DNA of 64,000 bases, from contig CM057227.1 of assembly GCA_029891385.1 (NCBI GenBank), positions 97,531,818 to 97,595,817 on the forward strand. Direction: 5' to 3'. Position 1 is the first letter of the stretch; every line of letters begins with the position of its first letter. Origin of the DNA: Erythroxylum novogranatense. Taxonomy: Eukaryota > Streptophyta > Magnoliopsida > Malpighiales > Erythroxylaceae. The position numbers were made by a program, and so were the translations under genes. Of the stretch, positions 21,700 to 33,427 are shown one piece after another. Below the pieces are notes generated by a model. It had not been told where the DNA came from and did not search any database. It saw only the letters and a program-made list of their open reading frames with translations.

Positions 21700-24600
21700 G
21701 AACTAATTCAGTGAAGTTGTTTCCGCTTTAATAGATTTATATAATTAATAATTATTATGAAATTAAATTATAAATTATAAATATAATTTATTAAGTATAT
21801 AAAACTAAAAACGAACTACATGGACGAGCTCAAAAATCAAATGATCCCACGGTCTCCTTTTTTTTTTTTCTCAATTTGCCAGTGTTTATTTCTTCTTTAT
21901 CTCTCATATTATATAGTAATATTATGCCATTATGTCTATATAATTTTATCACATGTTTTATCAATTATTATATAGTGATATTTAGCTAAGTAACTTAATA
22001 ATCACTTGCATGACTCTTATGCATATATTTTTGTAATTGTGATTAAATAAATTTTATATATAATTTATTAACTAATTAAAATATAATTATTTTCATTATA
22101 TAATTAATGCACAGAGTGAATATTTTCTGTATATAATTTATAAATACTTAAATTATAGTTAACTAACTAATTTGATATAATTAATTGTAATTAGAATATA
22201 ATTAATTAATTAATTAATTAAAATATAATTAATTAATTAAGTAGCACATATTAATATTTATATTTAGTATCTATGTTAGTCATTAGTTTACATTATTAAT
22301 TTGTTAATTATTATTAATTATTATATAATGATTTTAGCTAAGTAGTCATGTTTGTAATAGTCACAGCGTAACTCTCATGCGTATATTCTTTTGTAATTTT
22401 AATTAAATATAATTAAAATATATTTAATTAATAAATTAAAGTATAATTAATAATAATGTATAGAGTGACTATTTTTCATTCTATAATAATTAATGAAATG
22501 AGTGACTATTTTTCATTCTATAATTTGAATAACTAATTAATTTGATATAATTAATAGTAATTAGAATATATTTAAAATATAATTAATTAATTAAGTGGTA
22601 AATATTAACATTTATATTTATTATATATGTTATTGATCAGCTTGCATTATTAATTATTATACAGTAATATTTAGCTAAATAGTCACGCTTGTGACTTAAT
22701 AGTTACTTGCGTGACTCTCATGTATTTTTGTAATTTTTAATTATATATAATTTATTAACAAATTAAAATATAATTAATGGTAATGTATAAAGTGACTATT
22801 TTTATTATATAATTAATGTACAAAGTGACTTTTTCTATAATTTAAAAATACTTAAATTATAGTTAACTAATTAATTTTATATAATTAATGGTAATTAGAA
22901 TATAATAAATAAATAAATAAATTAAAATATAATTAATTAATCAAATTATACATATTAATATTAATATTTAATATATATGTTAGTCATCAGGTTGCTTATA
23001 TAGTAATATTTAGCTAATTATTCACGCTTGGGACTTAATAGTCACTAGTGGGACTCCCATGTTAAGTGCATTTTTTGTTTTTCTTGTTACCATCACCTAT
23101 ATAATTTAATAACATTAAAATAATTAGTTTATTAATTATATCATAATTAATAGATTAATTATAATATATTTAGCACATATAAAATAAATAATTAATTAAA
23201 ATATAATTAAGTAACTAACTAATTAATTAATTTCAGTATAAATAATGATTATTTAAATATAAAAATTTATTGATTTATTAAAATATTATTTATATATTAA
23301 TTATTGATCATTAACTGATCTGTTTATAATTAATAATAATTAACATAAAATTAATTAATTGATGTATTAAGTAAAATATAATTAATTGATTAATTAGTAC
23401 ATACTAATATTTACTGTATATGTTATTCATAACCCTGCATTATTAACTAATTAGGTCATATATTTTGCCATTTTCAATTAAATATAATTTATATATAAAT
23501 AATTTGCTAACTAAAATATAATTAATAGATTGAGTAGTTAACATTGATTAAGTATAGAGTGAAAATTTTTCATTCTATAATTTAAATATGCTTAAATTAT
23601 AGTTAATTTATTAATTTCAATATAATTAATAATAAATAGAATGTAATAACTTAATTGATTTATTAAAATATACTTTATTTATAAATTAATTATTAACTTT
23701 ATTAAGTTATAATTAGTAATAATTTATATAAAATTAATTATATGTTATTCATTATCATGCATTATTAATTGTTAATTATTATTAATTATTATATAGTCAT
23801 ATTAGTAACAGACATGACTCTAATGCTATTATGTCAGTATATTTTAGCGCATTTTAATTAATTAATTAAAATTCTATTAATTAGTATTAATTAAGTATAG
23901 AGTAACTATTTTTCATCGTATAATTTAAATATACTTAAATCATAGTTAATTAATTAATTTTATATAATTAATAGCAATTATAATATAATAACTTAATTGA
24001 TTTATTAAAATATATTTTATTTTTAAATTAACTATTAAGTTTATTAAGTTATAATTCATAATAATTCATATATAATTAATTAATTGATGTATTAAAATAC
24101 AATTATTTAATTAAGTATTACAAATTAATATTTAGTATATATGTTACTGCATTATTGATTGTTAATTATTATTAATTATTATATAATAATACTTAGTATA
24201 TATGTATAGTCATCCGATAAAGTATATAATTTAATCACATTTTATTAAACCATTGCTTACTTAATTAAAATGTTATTAATTAGCATTAATTAAAATATTA
24301 TTAATTAGATGATTACTTATTACACAATTAATTGATTAATTAATTATAATATATTTAACACATATGAAAATATAATTAATTAAAATATAATTAACTAAAT
24401 AACTAATGAATTACATTTAATGTCACTAATGATAATTTAAATATAATAAATTAATTGATTTATTAAAATATGATTTATTTATAAATTAATTGTTGATCAT
24501 TATTTGTGATTTTTGTTCAGTATAATTAATAATAATTTATTAATTAAATATAATATAAATATTTGATTAAGTAGTATGTGTTAATATTAATTGTTAATTA

Positions 24601-24750
24601 TTATTAATTGTTATATACTAATATTCAGGACATATATTGCTATTTAGTGTATATATATATATATATAACTTAAGTTGTCAAGTAATAGGCGTGACTCAAT
24701 GCATGGTTATGACTTAAGAATGACTTATAAAGTCACAACCATGCGTGTAA
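21700..24750. repeat. AT-rich block of diverged ~0.35-kb repeats with GTGAC/GTCAC palindromes
   Basis: The phrase 'TTAGCTAAGTA...GACTCTCATG...TTTTGTAATT' recurs at about 21975-22045, 22330-22400, 22665-22735 and 23010-23060, a spacing of roughly 335-355 bp. Further eroded copies run up to about 24700. GAGTGACTATTTTTC-like and AATTAATTAATT-rich segments separate them. No coding sequence was seen. It behaves like an old satellite-type array or a decayed element rich in internal repeats. Confidence 0.6.
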
Positions 24751-25030
24751 TTTTAAATCTTTCAATCACTCAGTATAACTTCTAACTTTGTATTCTTTTG
24801 CTTCCACCAATTAATAAGTCTGCTTCCAATTAATAAGTCTTCCATGAAATATTTTCAATCACGTCAAAAGCTAATTTAATTAACATATATTTCTAGAAAT
24901 TTCTACATTTAATGAATTCACCAAACCCTTTCTCAAATAGTTAAATCTATGGAAGAATTGACAACTTTTAGTGAACTCACCAAATCCTTTCTTAGATAGT
25001 TAAACCTTTGGAAGAATAGACAAGAGTTGG
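24590..25030 (+). repeat. Direct repeat, copy A (partner at 26612-27180)
   Basis: It contains the ordered blocks TATATACTAATATTCAGGAC, a (TA)n run, TTTGTATTCTTTTGCTTCC, AATAAGTCTTCCATGAAAT and CCAAACCCTTTCTCAAATAG. The same order is found about 2 kb downstream. Confidence 0.75.
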
Positions 25031-26611
25031 GGTTATACCTCCATTTTTTTTGTTCCTAAACTCGCGAAAGTTCTAAGGTCAGAATTCTCAATTTAAAATT
25101 CTTATTTGTTTTCTTTTAATTGTTATTATTATTCAATTATTGCCTTTTCAACTGTGTATTATTATTAGAATCTTAAGCGTTAAGTTTGTTTTTCCAAGAG
25201 AAGTACACGCAAAATAGACTATTCAGAGTTGTTTTCCTACAGAGGCTAATTCCAAATAAAATCATGGATGATAAGTAAGCTCCCTTTCTTATCGCTTTAT
25301 TACTGTTTGGTTTTTTTACCGATCCAGGCTTTATTGACCGTTTTATCACTTAGTAGATATATGCAATGCATATGTATATATGTTCTCTTGCACTTGACAG
25401 AATCAGAAAATAAAAACAAAGTGAATTAGGGGATTATCAAGAGCATGAAAACATATTTTCACCTTGGATTGATATTAGGAAATAAATATGATAATTGATG
25501 ATGGAAACATTACATCAAATATTTACATATAAAATGTATAAATTAAACATGTTAAGAAAAGCATAGTTCTCATAACTTTGTAAGTTCTTCATTTCCCATA
25601 AGTAAGAATTATGTTACATGTTTGTGAACTCACATTATTGTTTGTCTAAATCACTTGTCTTTTAGTTCTGTTTCTTTTACATTCAACAGCAACATTCATA
25701 TTTTGCTTCATTTTGACCAATTGCATTTTTTGTATCAAATTCTCACAAATTAGCGAAGCAACTGGTCTATTCAGGCTCTGAAAAATTTTGAATAAATAAC
25801 CCGATGGACTCTACTCATTTGTCTTTTGCCCTTATTCTTCTAAATATTTAAGTGCCTTTTAGTTTTTGTCTAGTACCTTTTAGTTTCTGCCTAATAGACT
25901 CGTGCTCAATTGTGTTTCGTCCTTATTTTTTAGTATCTTTAGTTTCTGCCTTAACAAGTGTAGAATCTTATATTTTGAACTCTTTCCACTTTGTAGCTTT
26001 GTGTTTTGCTTCTTAAGGATATAACAACTACATTGTTTTGACATAAAGTATATTCATTTCTAGGATGAGAATTATAGTCGACAATGTTATCCGAGATTTA
26101 TTTAATTAATTACAGAAGTTTATTTACTAATTATATAAAAAACTGATTAATTTTTTGCACATTTATTTTTTGTATAGTTAAAATTAAATATGAATTCAAA
26201 GTTTCTTATATGAGGAAAAATTCGTCGGTATTTCTCAATTATCATAAAACATATGAAAAATTTGTTTGCACTTCTCCCAAATTAATATAAAAATAACTTT
26301 ATAAAAAATTTCAACAAAACTCATTGTTTTTCACGGGCGTGACATGTTAAGTCAGTCCTGTGAAAAGGCATCACGTGTGTGATTCAACAGGTCACATCCG
26401 TGACGTGCAACCTTCTTAATTTCTTTTTATCGGTTTCAATGTGTTTGGTTAATCAAACTCTGACCCTTTTGAATAAAAATATGGGTTAAGTCCTTGTTGT
26501 TATTGCAACAAATTTGCTAAACAAATTCGTGATATATTAATTCACTTTCACGGATGTGACGTAACACGTGACATATTTAGAATTTTTTGTTGAAATAGGT
26601 TAATTCTACGT
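25031..26611. other. AT-rich spacer between the direct repeats
   Basis: No gene was recognised. GTGAC palindromes appear again at 26330-26420 (CACGGGCGTGAC, TCACATCCGTGACG) and at 26550-26575. A short splice-leader-like sequence (ATGGATGATAAGTAAGC) at about 25264 leads nowhere recognisable. Confidence 0.4.
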
Positions 26612-27180
26612 GTTAATATTAATTATTAATGATTATTATATACTAATATTTAGGACATATATAGCTCTTTAGTGTGTGTATATATATATATATATATAAT
26701 CTAAGTTGTCACGCTAGTGACTATTTATATATATATAATCTAATTTGTTAGTTATAATTAATAATAATTAATATATAATTTATTAATTAAATAAAATATA
26801 AATATTTGATTAAGTAATACGTATTAACATTAATTGTTAATTATTATAGACCAATACTCAGGAGATATATAACTTTTCAGTGCATATATATATATAATCT
26901 AAATTATCATGTTTGTGACTCGTGACTGAATGCACGGAATATATAATTTTAATTTTAAATCTTTGAATCATTTGACATAATTCGTAATTTTGTATTCTTT
27001 TGCTCCTATTAATTAATAAGTCTTTTATCAAATGATTTTAATCACGTCATAAGTTAATTTAATTAATAGAAAATTCTACTTTTAACCAAACCCTTTCTCA
27101 GATAGTTAAACTTTTGGAAGAATCGACAATATTTAATAGACTTACCAACCCTTTCTCATATAGTTAAACTTCTAGAAGAG
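26612..27180 (+). repeat. Direct repeat, copy B (partner at 24590-25030)
   Basis: It repeats the blocks of copy A: TATATACTAATATTTAGGAC, a (TA)n run, TTTGTATTCTTTTGCTCC, AATAAGTCTTTTATCAAATG and CCAAACCCTTTCTCAGATAG. About 230 bp of extra AT-rich sequence lies between the first and later blocks. Confidence 0.75.
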
Positions 27181-27312
27181 CCTTTCTGGACGCAGGTGAT
27201 CTCAAACTTTCACTCTTCTGGGCAAATGTCAATATGACTTCATCTCCAGGCTTCACTTTCCTCCCTAGACAATCCTGACACTTCACTGCCGCCCACATGC
27301 CACCACTCCGTC
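27181..27312 (-). pseudogene. RAD5-like (SMARCA3-type) helicase gene fragment
   Basis: Read on the minus strand, 27309 downward encodes EWWHVGGSEVSGLSR. In a shifted frame it continues GRKVKPGDEVILTFAQKS and then a serine-rich end. Both blocks resemble, in order, the segment before the HIRAN domain of plant RAD5/SMARCA3-like DNA-repair helicases (WW..G.SE..GLS, then GD.V.FTFP). One frameshift separates them. No helicase motifs are nearby, so this is an isolated scrap abutting repeat copy B. The family name is from memory. Confidence 0.5.
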
Positions 27313-28666
27313 CCTAGATTACTAAATGCCCTCGCATTGACAACATCTACGCCATAATTCACGTGGCAATTTGTGATGTTATTGAAAATTTGAGTAAGGT
27401 TTGTTTAGGCTTCAATGATTGTTTTCTGAATTATACCAATTCAATAACCAAGCAGCAAATCCGAATCATTTATGAAAAATACATCACAACATATATTTAC
27501 CTATTTAAATCATAACTAAATTATTCAATCGATTACAAAATTAATAGTTAAATGGTGATTCATTTTATTTTAATTAGATTTTTATATTTGTATTTATTTC
27601 TATATTTTTATCTATTTATAACAAATACATTCACTTTGCATTTCTTACTTTTTAAAATTTTTCATTCCAAAATTTTATAACCTAATTTTAATAATTCATT
27701 TTAATATTCTAACTTATATATTTTTAAAATTTCTATCATAATTTCTTTCTTAATATATATTTAAATTTTAAAATTTTATAATTTTATCGCAAATTTTTAA
27801 ATTACATAATATTTATTTATACATTAAATAAATCATGTTAGGACTTTTTCATTATCTTAATTAACTAAAATAACTACATGTAATTAACTTTTGTTTTAGT
27901 GATTAAGTCACACCCGTGACTAATGATATTAGTTTTTTACTTGTATATTATAATATTTGTATTTACCTACATTAAATATTTATAATTTTATCACAACAAT
28001 TTAAATTACTTAATATTAATATAACATATGGCTTTTTATAACCTTAATTAACTACAATATTTAATCCATAACAAAACATTTTATTTTTCTTATTTTTCAA
28101 TCATATAGCTAATTTTACTAATCCATTTTTAACATTATAACTTATATGTTTTTAATAATTGTATAACGTGAATTATCATATTTCATTTCCTCTTTCTTTT
28201 CCCATTTCAAATGTTTACTAACTAATTTTACCAGTTTATTTTAATATTCAAATTTATATATTCTTAATAATTCTACCATAATTCTTTTCTTATTATACAT
28301 TTCAAATTTAAATATAAATAATTTATCACAAAATTTTAAATTATACAATATTTATTTATTTTAACTTATTTTGTTTGAGTTTTTAAATTTAGTTTATATA
28401 TTTTATACATTTATAACAAATACATTACACTATACATTTCCTTAATTTTTAATTTTTCATCTCAAAATTTCACTTATTCATTTCTAATATTCTAACTTAT
28501 ATATTTTTAATATAACAAAATTTAACCTTTTGAATAAAATATACATTTCAAAATTTAAATACTTATAATTTGATTGTAAAATTTTAAATTATATGATATT
28601 TATTTATACATTAAAATTATATAATAATATAACATATTAGAATAAATAATAGTTGAATTAAATTAA
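27313..28666. other. AT-rich intergenic sequence
   Basis: No gene was recognised. GTCACACCCGTGAC occurs near 27910, an isolated member of the palindrome family seen upstream. The sequence ends at ATTAA, the target duplication of the Athila-like element. Confidence 0.5.
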
Positions 28667-30516
28667 TGATATGTGCTTAATTGTTGATATTTTTAATTAT
28701 TTTCACTTAGCGATTATTGACATAAAAATGATTAAAATACTCACTTTAAATCATATTTTATTTTAGGTACAATTTTGGAGCAAATAAATTAAAGTGGGTC
28801 GAAAGTACTGCGTTTGGGTTATTTTCTGAAGATTCATATTCATTTGTCTTCGTCAAACAAAAATAATAAATATTGGAGCAAGAGAAGACAAAATGAAACA
28901 TAAAATTCATGGAATAGGGTTGTTGGAAATCATCACTCATGTGCATGAAGTTTGCATGTAATTATGTGACTTATTAGCAACATAATTGAAGCTTGAAGAG
29001 AGCATAAGGAAGCGTGGAGCAAAAGCAATAGGAAGCAAGCATTTGAATTGTCACATGAATAGAGGAGTGGGGCGACGCAAGATCAGCACAACGTTTTGAA
29101 TAAAACGCAGATAACGTCTCAAGGTCTCACTCAAGACGCATAGTACAAGGGGACAGCAAAATTAAATCATCAAATGGAAGGAGATTAAACGCAGCGTGGA
29201 AGGAGAGGCGCAACAAGCCAATAGGAGCAGGGACGCAGGCGTTTTATTAAAAACGCAGTGGAGAGCAACACGCAACGTGGAAGCAAGTGGGAGAGCAACC
29301 AATGAACCATAGTGAAACGGCAGCGTGGAACGCAAGAAGAGCAGCTGAGGTTTTATTGAGGTGGACCTTTAATTGTCCGATGGAAGCAAGAGGCTGGGGA
29401 GGAGAACACGGAGTGCGGCGCTGGAGCTGCTGCTGGGCGTGAGCTACGTAGAGGGCTGGAGGCCTACGGCTTGGCAGGCTGGAGCTTGGGGCTTGGAGTC
29501 TACTGCATTTGAAGACTAGCGTCACACACAGGAACAACCAGGAGAACAAGTGGAAGGTAGACACATGGCACTGGATGGAGAGAGGAGAGCAATGCTTTAA
29601 GTTGATGGGTGACCTTTAATGGTCCCATCAATGCACAAGATGACACACTGGCGGTGGGCGCGATTTTAGGGAAGTTTGAGCTCTAATTTTTATTTGTTAA
29701 TTTAAGCTTTAACTAATAGAGGCTAGTATTATGTGTGGCTAATTTTTAATCTAGACAAGGTACTTTACGTTTGATGCATGTAGTTCGTGAGACTCTCGTG
29801 GTTTAATTATTTTCGTGAATTTCTTATGTTTATTTAATCTCCGCGTTTAATTGATTTATTATTGTTGAGTTTGTTGATTAATGCGGCTGTTAATTAATTA
29901 ACTTAATAATAAATTGCCGAATAGATTAGTTAATCCATGATTCTTTGTCATCGAGTGGCTTAATTAATTTCAATTAAGAGGTTAATGTGATTAAATAATT
30001 TAGTCTAAATAGATTACGGGTGTCCGATTCTGTTGGCTAAGACGAGGGTCCATTAGAATTTATTGCTGCCATAGATTATATTCTGCGGAGCTTTACTCGG
30101 GAATAGTCTAATTGGTTAGGGAAATAATCTGCGGAGCTTTACTCGGGATTATCGAATAATTACGAATAGATTGGTAGATTTGTGCTGTTCACTCTCTGCT
30201 ATAACTTTGTCCATAGGAATGAACGAAATTTATATTTTTGAGTCTATGATCGAATTACGATATCAAACGGGAGAGTACCTTGGCTAGGTTTTTATTCATA
30301 TTATTTTCAGTCTTATTTTTAATTTCTTCTTGCGTGATTTCGTGTTTCTAAAATCAATCATTCTCAAATCAAATTGTTTTTATTTTTATTTTTTTTTGAT
30401 TTCGCACAAATAAATAATCACTACACTGGTCTCTGTGGTTCGACCCTATTCACCACTTTACTCGCTTAAGTGTTCTAGAGTAGGAATTTATTTTTGATTG
30501 GTTTGACACGCCATCA
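28667..30516 (+). repeat. 5' LTR of the Athila-like element (1850 bp)
   Basis: It matches 33428-35270 nearly base for base, with scattered substitutions and small indels. An example is AGACAACGTCTGCGTC in the 3' copy against a variant in the 5' copy near 29112. It contains a GC-richer centre (29000-29650) with many AACGCAGCG-type motifs. A doubled phrase, TGCGGAGCTTTACTCGGGA, lies near 30084 and 30131. Confidence 0.93.
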
Positions 30517-30521
30517 AATTT

Positions 30522-30539
30522 TGGCGCCGTTGCCGGGGA
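30522..30539 (+). promoter_or_regulatory. Primer-binding site, tRNA-Asp type
   Basis: TGGCGCCGTTGCCGGGGA starts five bases after the LTR. It is complementary to the acceptor end of plant tRNA-Asp, the usual primer of Athila/Tat elements. Confidence 0.88.
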
Positions 30540-30595
30540 CCGGTGTTCAAGTTTTTGTTTATTTGTGTTGCTAATCATTTTTTCTAGTTGTTTGC

Positions 30596-31796
30596 ATGCA
30601 ACATTGTGTTTTTGCAGATAATTTATTGTTTGATTCGGAGATAAAGAAGACCTCAAAACAACTCAAGAAAGCCAGAAACTTAATTGCAACAATGGCCGCA
30701 AATCTTCAACTGTTCGGGTATCGTTTGGACACACACACTCAAGGTGTCCATGAGGGACCACAAGTCCCTATTTGTCACATTTGTGAATTTCAGGGTCATT
30801 TTACTGATGCTTGTCCGATTATGCAAGATGATACTTTGGAAGCTGAAGTTATGGCGATTAATGATGATTATCAGTCTCAAAGACAATATGATCCCTATTC
30901 GAATACTTACAACCTAGGATGGAGGGATCATTCCAATATGAGATATGGGAATGGGAAGCAAGGTCAGAGTAGTCAGCAGCGTCAGCAACAGCAGCAATAT
31001 CCGATGCCTAACTATGGCGACCAAATTTCCACTTTGGAGGATCTTATGTCACAGTTGATTACTGCTCAATTGAGGACCAATACACAACTGCAGAGTTTGG
31101 TTCAATTTCAGGCTGATTCAGCACAATTCCAGGCTGAGACAAGTAAAAATTTTCAAGAACTAAGGGAGCAAATTAGTCAATTAGCCGCTGCACATAATCA
31201 AGGGACATTACCTTCTCAGTCTACTGTCAATCCTAGGCATAATATTAGTGTCATTACCTTGCATAGTGGAAAAGAAATTGAAAGTGCTGGAGGATCGCAG
31301 AAACTTCAACATGACCATGTTGAAACTGTTGAGCAAAAAAAACAAAGAAGCTGAAATCGAGAAAATCGTGACAGCTAATCCAGAAAGTCCACCATTCCCA
31401 CACAGGTTGGCTAAGAAGACGAAATTGCAAAGTGATGAGCAGCTTGAGAATTTTGAGGTCAACCATCAACGAATTGTTTGTATCGAAGAAGTGGAGACGG
31501 AGCTTGAAGCCAAAAAGAACACATCTTTTAGCTCGGAGGTAAGTACTGAGTCCATAATTATTTTTGAAACTAACTCTTTACCTTTACATTACAAATTGGA
31601 GGAATTTAATGATGAAGAAAAAGGTGAAGAAACGTTCGAAATATTTCCGGAATGTATGGACTCGGTCCGAATTGAGAAGCTGAGGATAGGGAAGATGCTA
31701 GACGGGGATGACGATCAATTAAGGCCCTATCCGGAACTACCTCGCGTGGAAGTGACACTAACTGTACTTCCCGAAGATCACAACTTTGTCACGTGA
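30596..31796 (+). pseudogene. Remnant gag of the Athila-like element, frameshifted
   Basis: The first frame runs to 31354. Its zinc knuckle, CHICEFQGHFTDAC, fits C-x2-C-x4-H-x4-C. NTYNLGWRDHSNMRYGNGK, a glutamine-rich stretch and VITLHSGKEIES follow, all typical of Athila/Tat gag ends. Slippage at the A8 run near 31337 shifts the frame. The second frame (31350-31796) has PPFPHRLAKK, typical of the end of gag, then an acidic tail ending LPEDHNFVT. The usual N-terminal capsid half of gag is missing. A trace of the usual sequence after pol (CTTCTTGGGAGGCAACCC) follows at about 31840, so pol was removed cleanly between the two. Confidence 0.75.
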
Positions 31797-31799
31797 GGA

Positions 31800-33407
31800 G
31801 AAAAAGGAGTCGAGCCAGCGACCCTAAACCAAGGCGCTTCTTGGGAGGCAACCCAAGGGAAGTAAATTTCTTTTCCTTTACATTTTCACATTACTTTTTA
31901 TTTGCATGTGTGTTTTTAAATTTGTTTGTTTTACTTGTTTTAAAGTTTTCAATTAAAATGAGAGAAAGAATAAAACAAATGAACAAACATTTTCTCATTT
32001 TCTATTGCTTCTGGGATTATATAATCATGATTGGAGTGTGGATTGATTGGATAATTTCATAGTAACTTTAGCATGTACTTTTGCTCTTGTGATTGGTCAA
32101 TATGCATTATCTTTAGAAGAATAGTGACTAATGGTAGACAAAGCCAGTGAGATTTTGAGCCTTAATTGACTGACATATCCATATCAGTCTCATTTTCTTT
32201 TGATAATGTGTGACCTTCATGACATGTACATCTTGATTTTACGTTGAATTTCTATTCGAGACCACATTTTTATCACATGCTTTAACATGGAAATGATTAG
32301 GCATTCTTTGTTTTTCATAAGCTACATTAGCCAAATGACCTACCCTATTGACATGAATTTTCCATTGATAAACCCTTTTGAGCTTTATCCTTTCTTTTTG
32401 TATAAACCACATTTTATGCTTTTAAACTTAACCAAATGTCCTACCCAAGTCATAAAGCTAGGGGAACATTTGTGATTGTTGAGTTTGTGGATATACAAAA
32501 TTCTTAGTGTGGGGGTGTATATATGTGAGGGTTGGTTATAATCTTGGGATGTTATTTTATGTCCTATCATTGAGATCCCCGTGTTGATGTAGTTTCTTTT
32601 AATTTTTACAAGGAAAAGAAAATGAAAAAAATAAAAAAAAAAAAGAGAGAAAAGAAAAGAAAGAAAAGAAATTGAAAAAAAATGAAAAAAATTGTTTACA
32701 ATAAATTTATGAAGGAAGAATTGCATATGTGTTGAAAAGTTGTTTATGATTCATGCATCTTTCTAGAGTTGTAATGATTGAGTCATTTGAGTATGTTGAA
32801 AATGAGGTAGAGGTTTGCTTGAAAGATTCACTCTTGTGATTTGATTGGGATAATTGTATGAGTGATTGTTTCGGATTGACATATGCTTCATATGGTTTGT
32901 GTGTGAGAGTTGAATGAGGTTGTGAAATGTAATTGTTGCATTTGTCATGACTGATGGTACCCAGTTTTTTATGAATGTTGCTTTGTTTCATTAGCTTTGA
33001 TGACTTTCATACTACTTGACCAAAATTTACCTCACCTTACCCTTGTCCACATTACAACCTTAAAAAGTCCTTTGATTCATGATTTTGTATGTGAATTTTA
33101 GTGGTGGGGAAATGAAATGATATGCAAAGTTATGGATTGTCATGTTCATGAATGGTGTTGAGAGTACCCTTTGATATATTTTTGTTAAACACATTTTCCT
33201 AGTCTACCATTAGATTGCTCAATTTTTGAAGATATTGAATGTTGATTGATCATGAGTAAAAGCTTAGAATGTTGATTTCTTGCTATGATTTTTTTTAAAA
33301 GTCATTCACCTTTGTTTATGATTATATAGTCTTGGAAAATTATGGAAATTGAGTTGATGTTTTGGGTCAATGAGCTTAATTTTGATGTTTTGCCCGAGAA
33401 CGGTCAA
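31800..33407. other. Non-coding 3' internal region of the Athila-like element
   Basis: No env-like or pol sequence was found. An additional polypurine-like motif (TTAGTGTGGGGGTG) lies near 32500. A purine-rich tract of A and G runs from about 32610 to 32700. The remaining sequence is typical long untranslated sequence before the 3' LTR. Confidence 0.6.
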
Positions 33408-33427
33408 AAGCTAAGTGTGGGGGTATT
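33408..33427 (+). promoter_or_regulatory. Polypurine tract before the 3' LTR
   Basis: AAGCTAAGTGTGGGGGTATT directly precedes the TG of the 3' LTR. It has the AGTGTGGGGG form usual for Athila/Tat elements. Confidence 0.8.

Noticed and set aside
29247..29564. 105-codon minus-strand frame with a signal-peptide-like start
   Set aside because: It lies in the GC-rich centre of the 5' LTR of the Athila-like element. The 3' LTR copy has different indels and breaks the frame.
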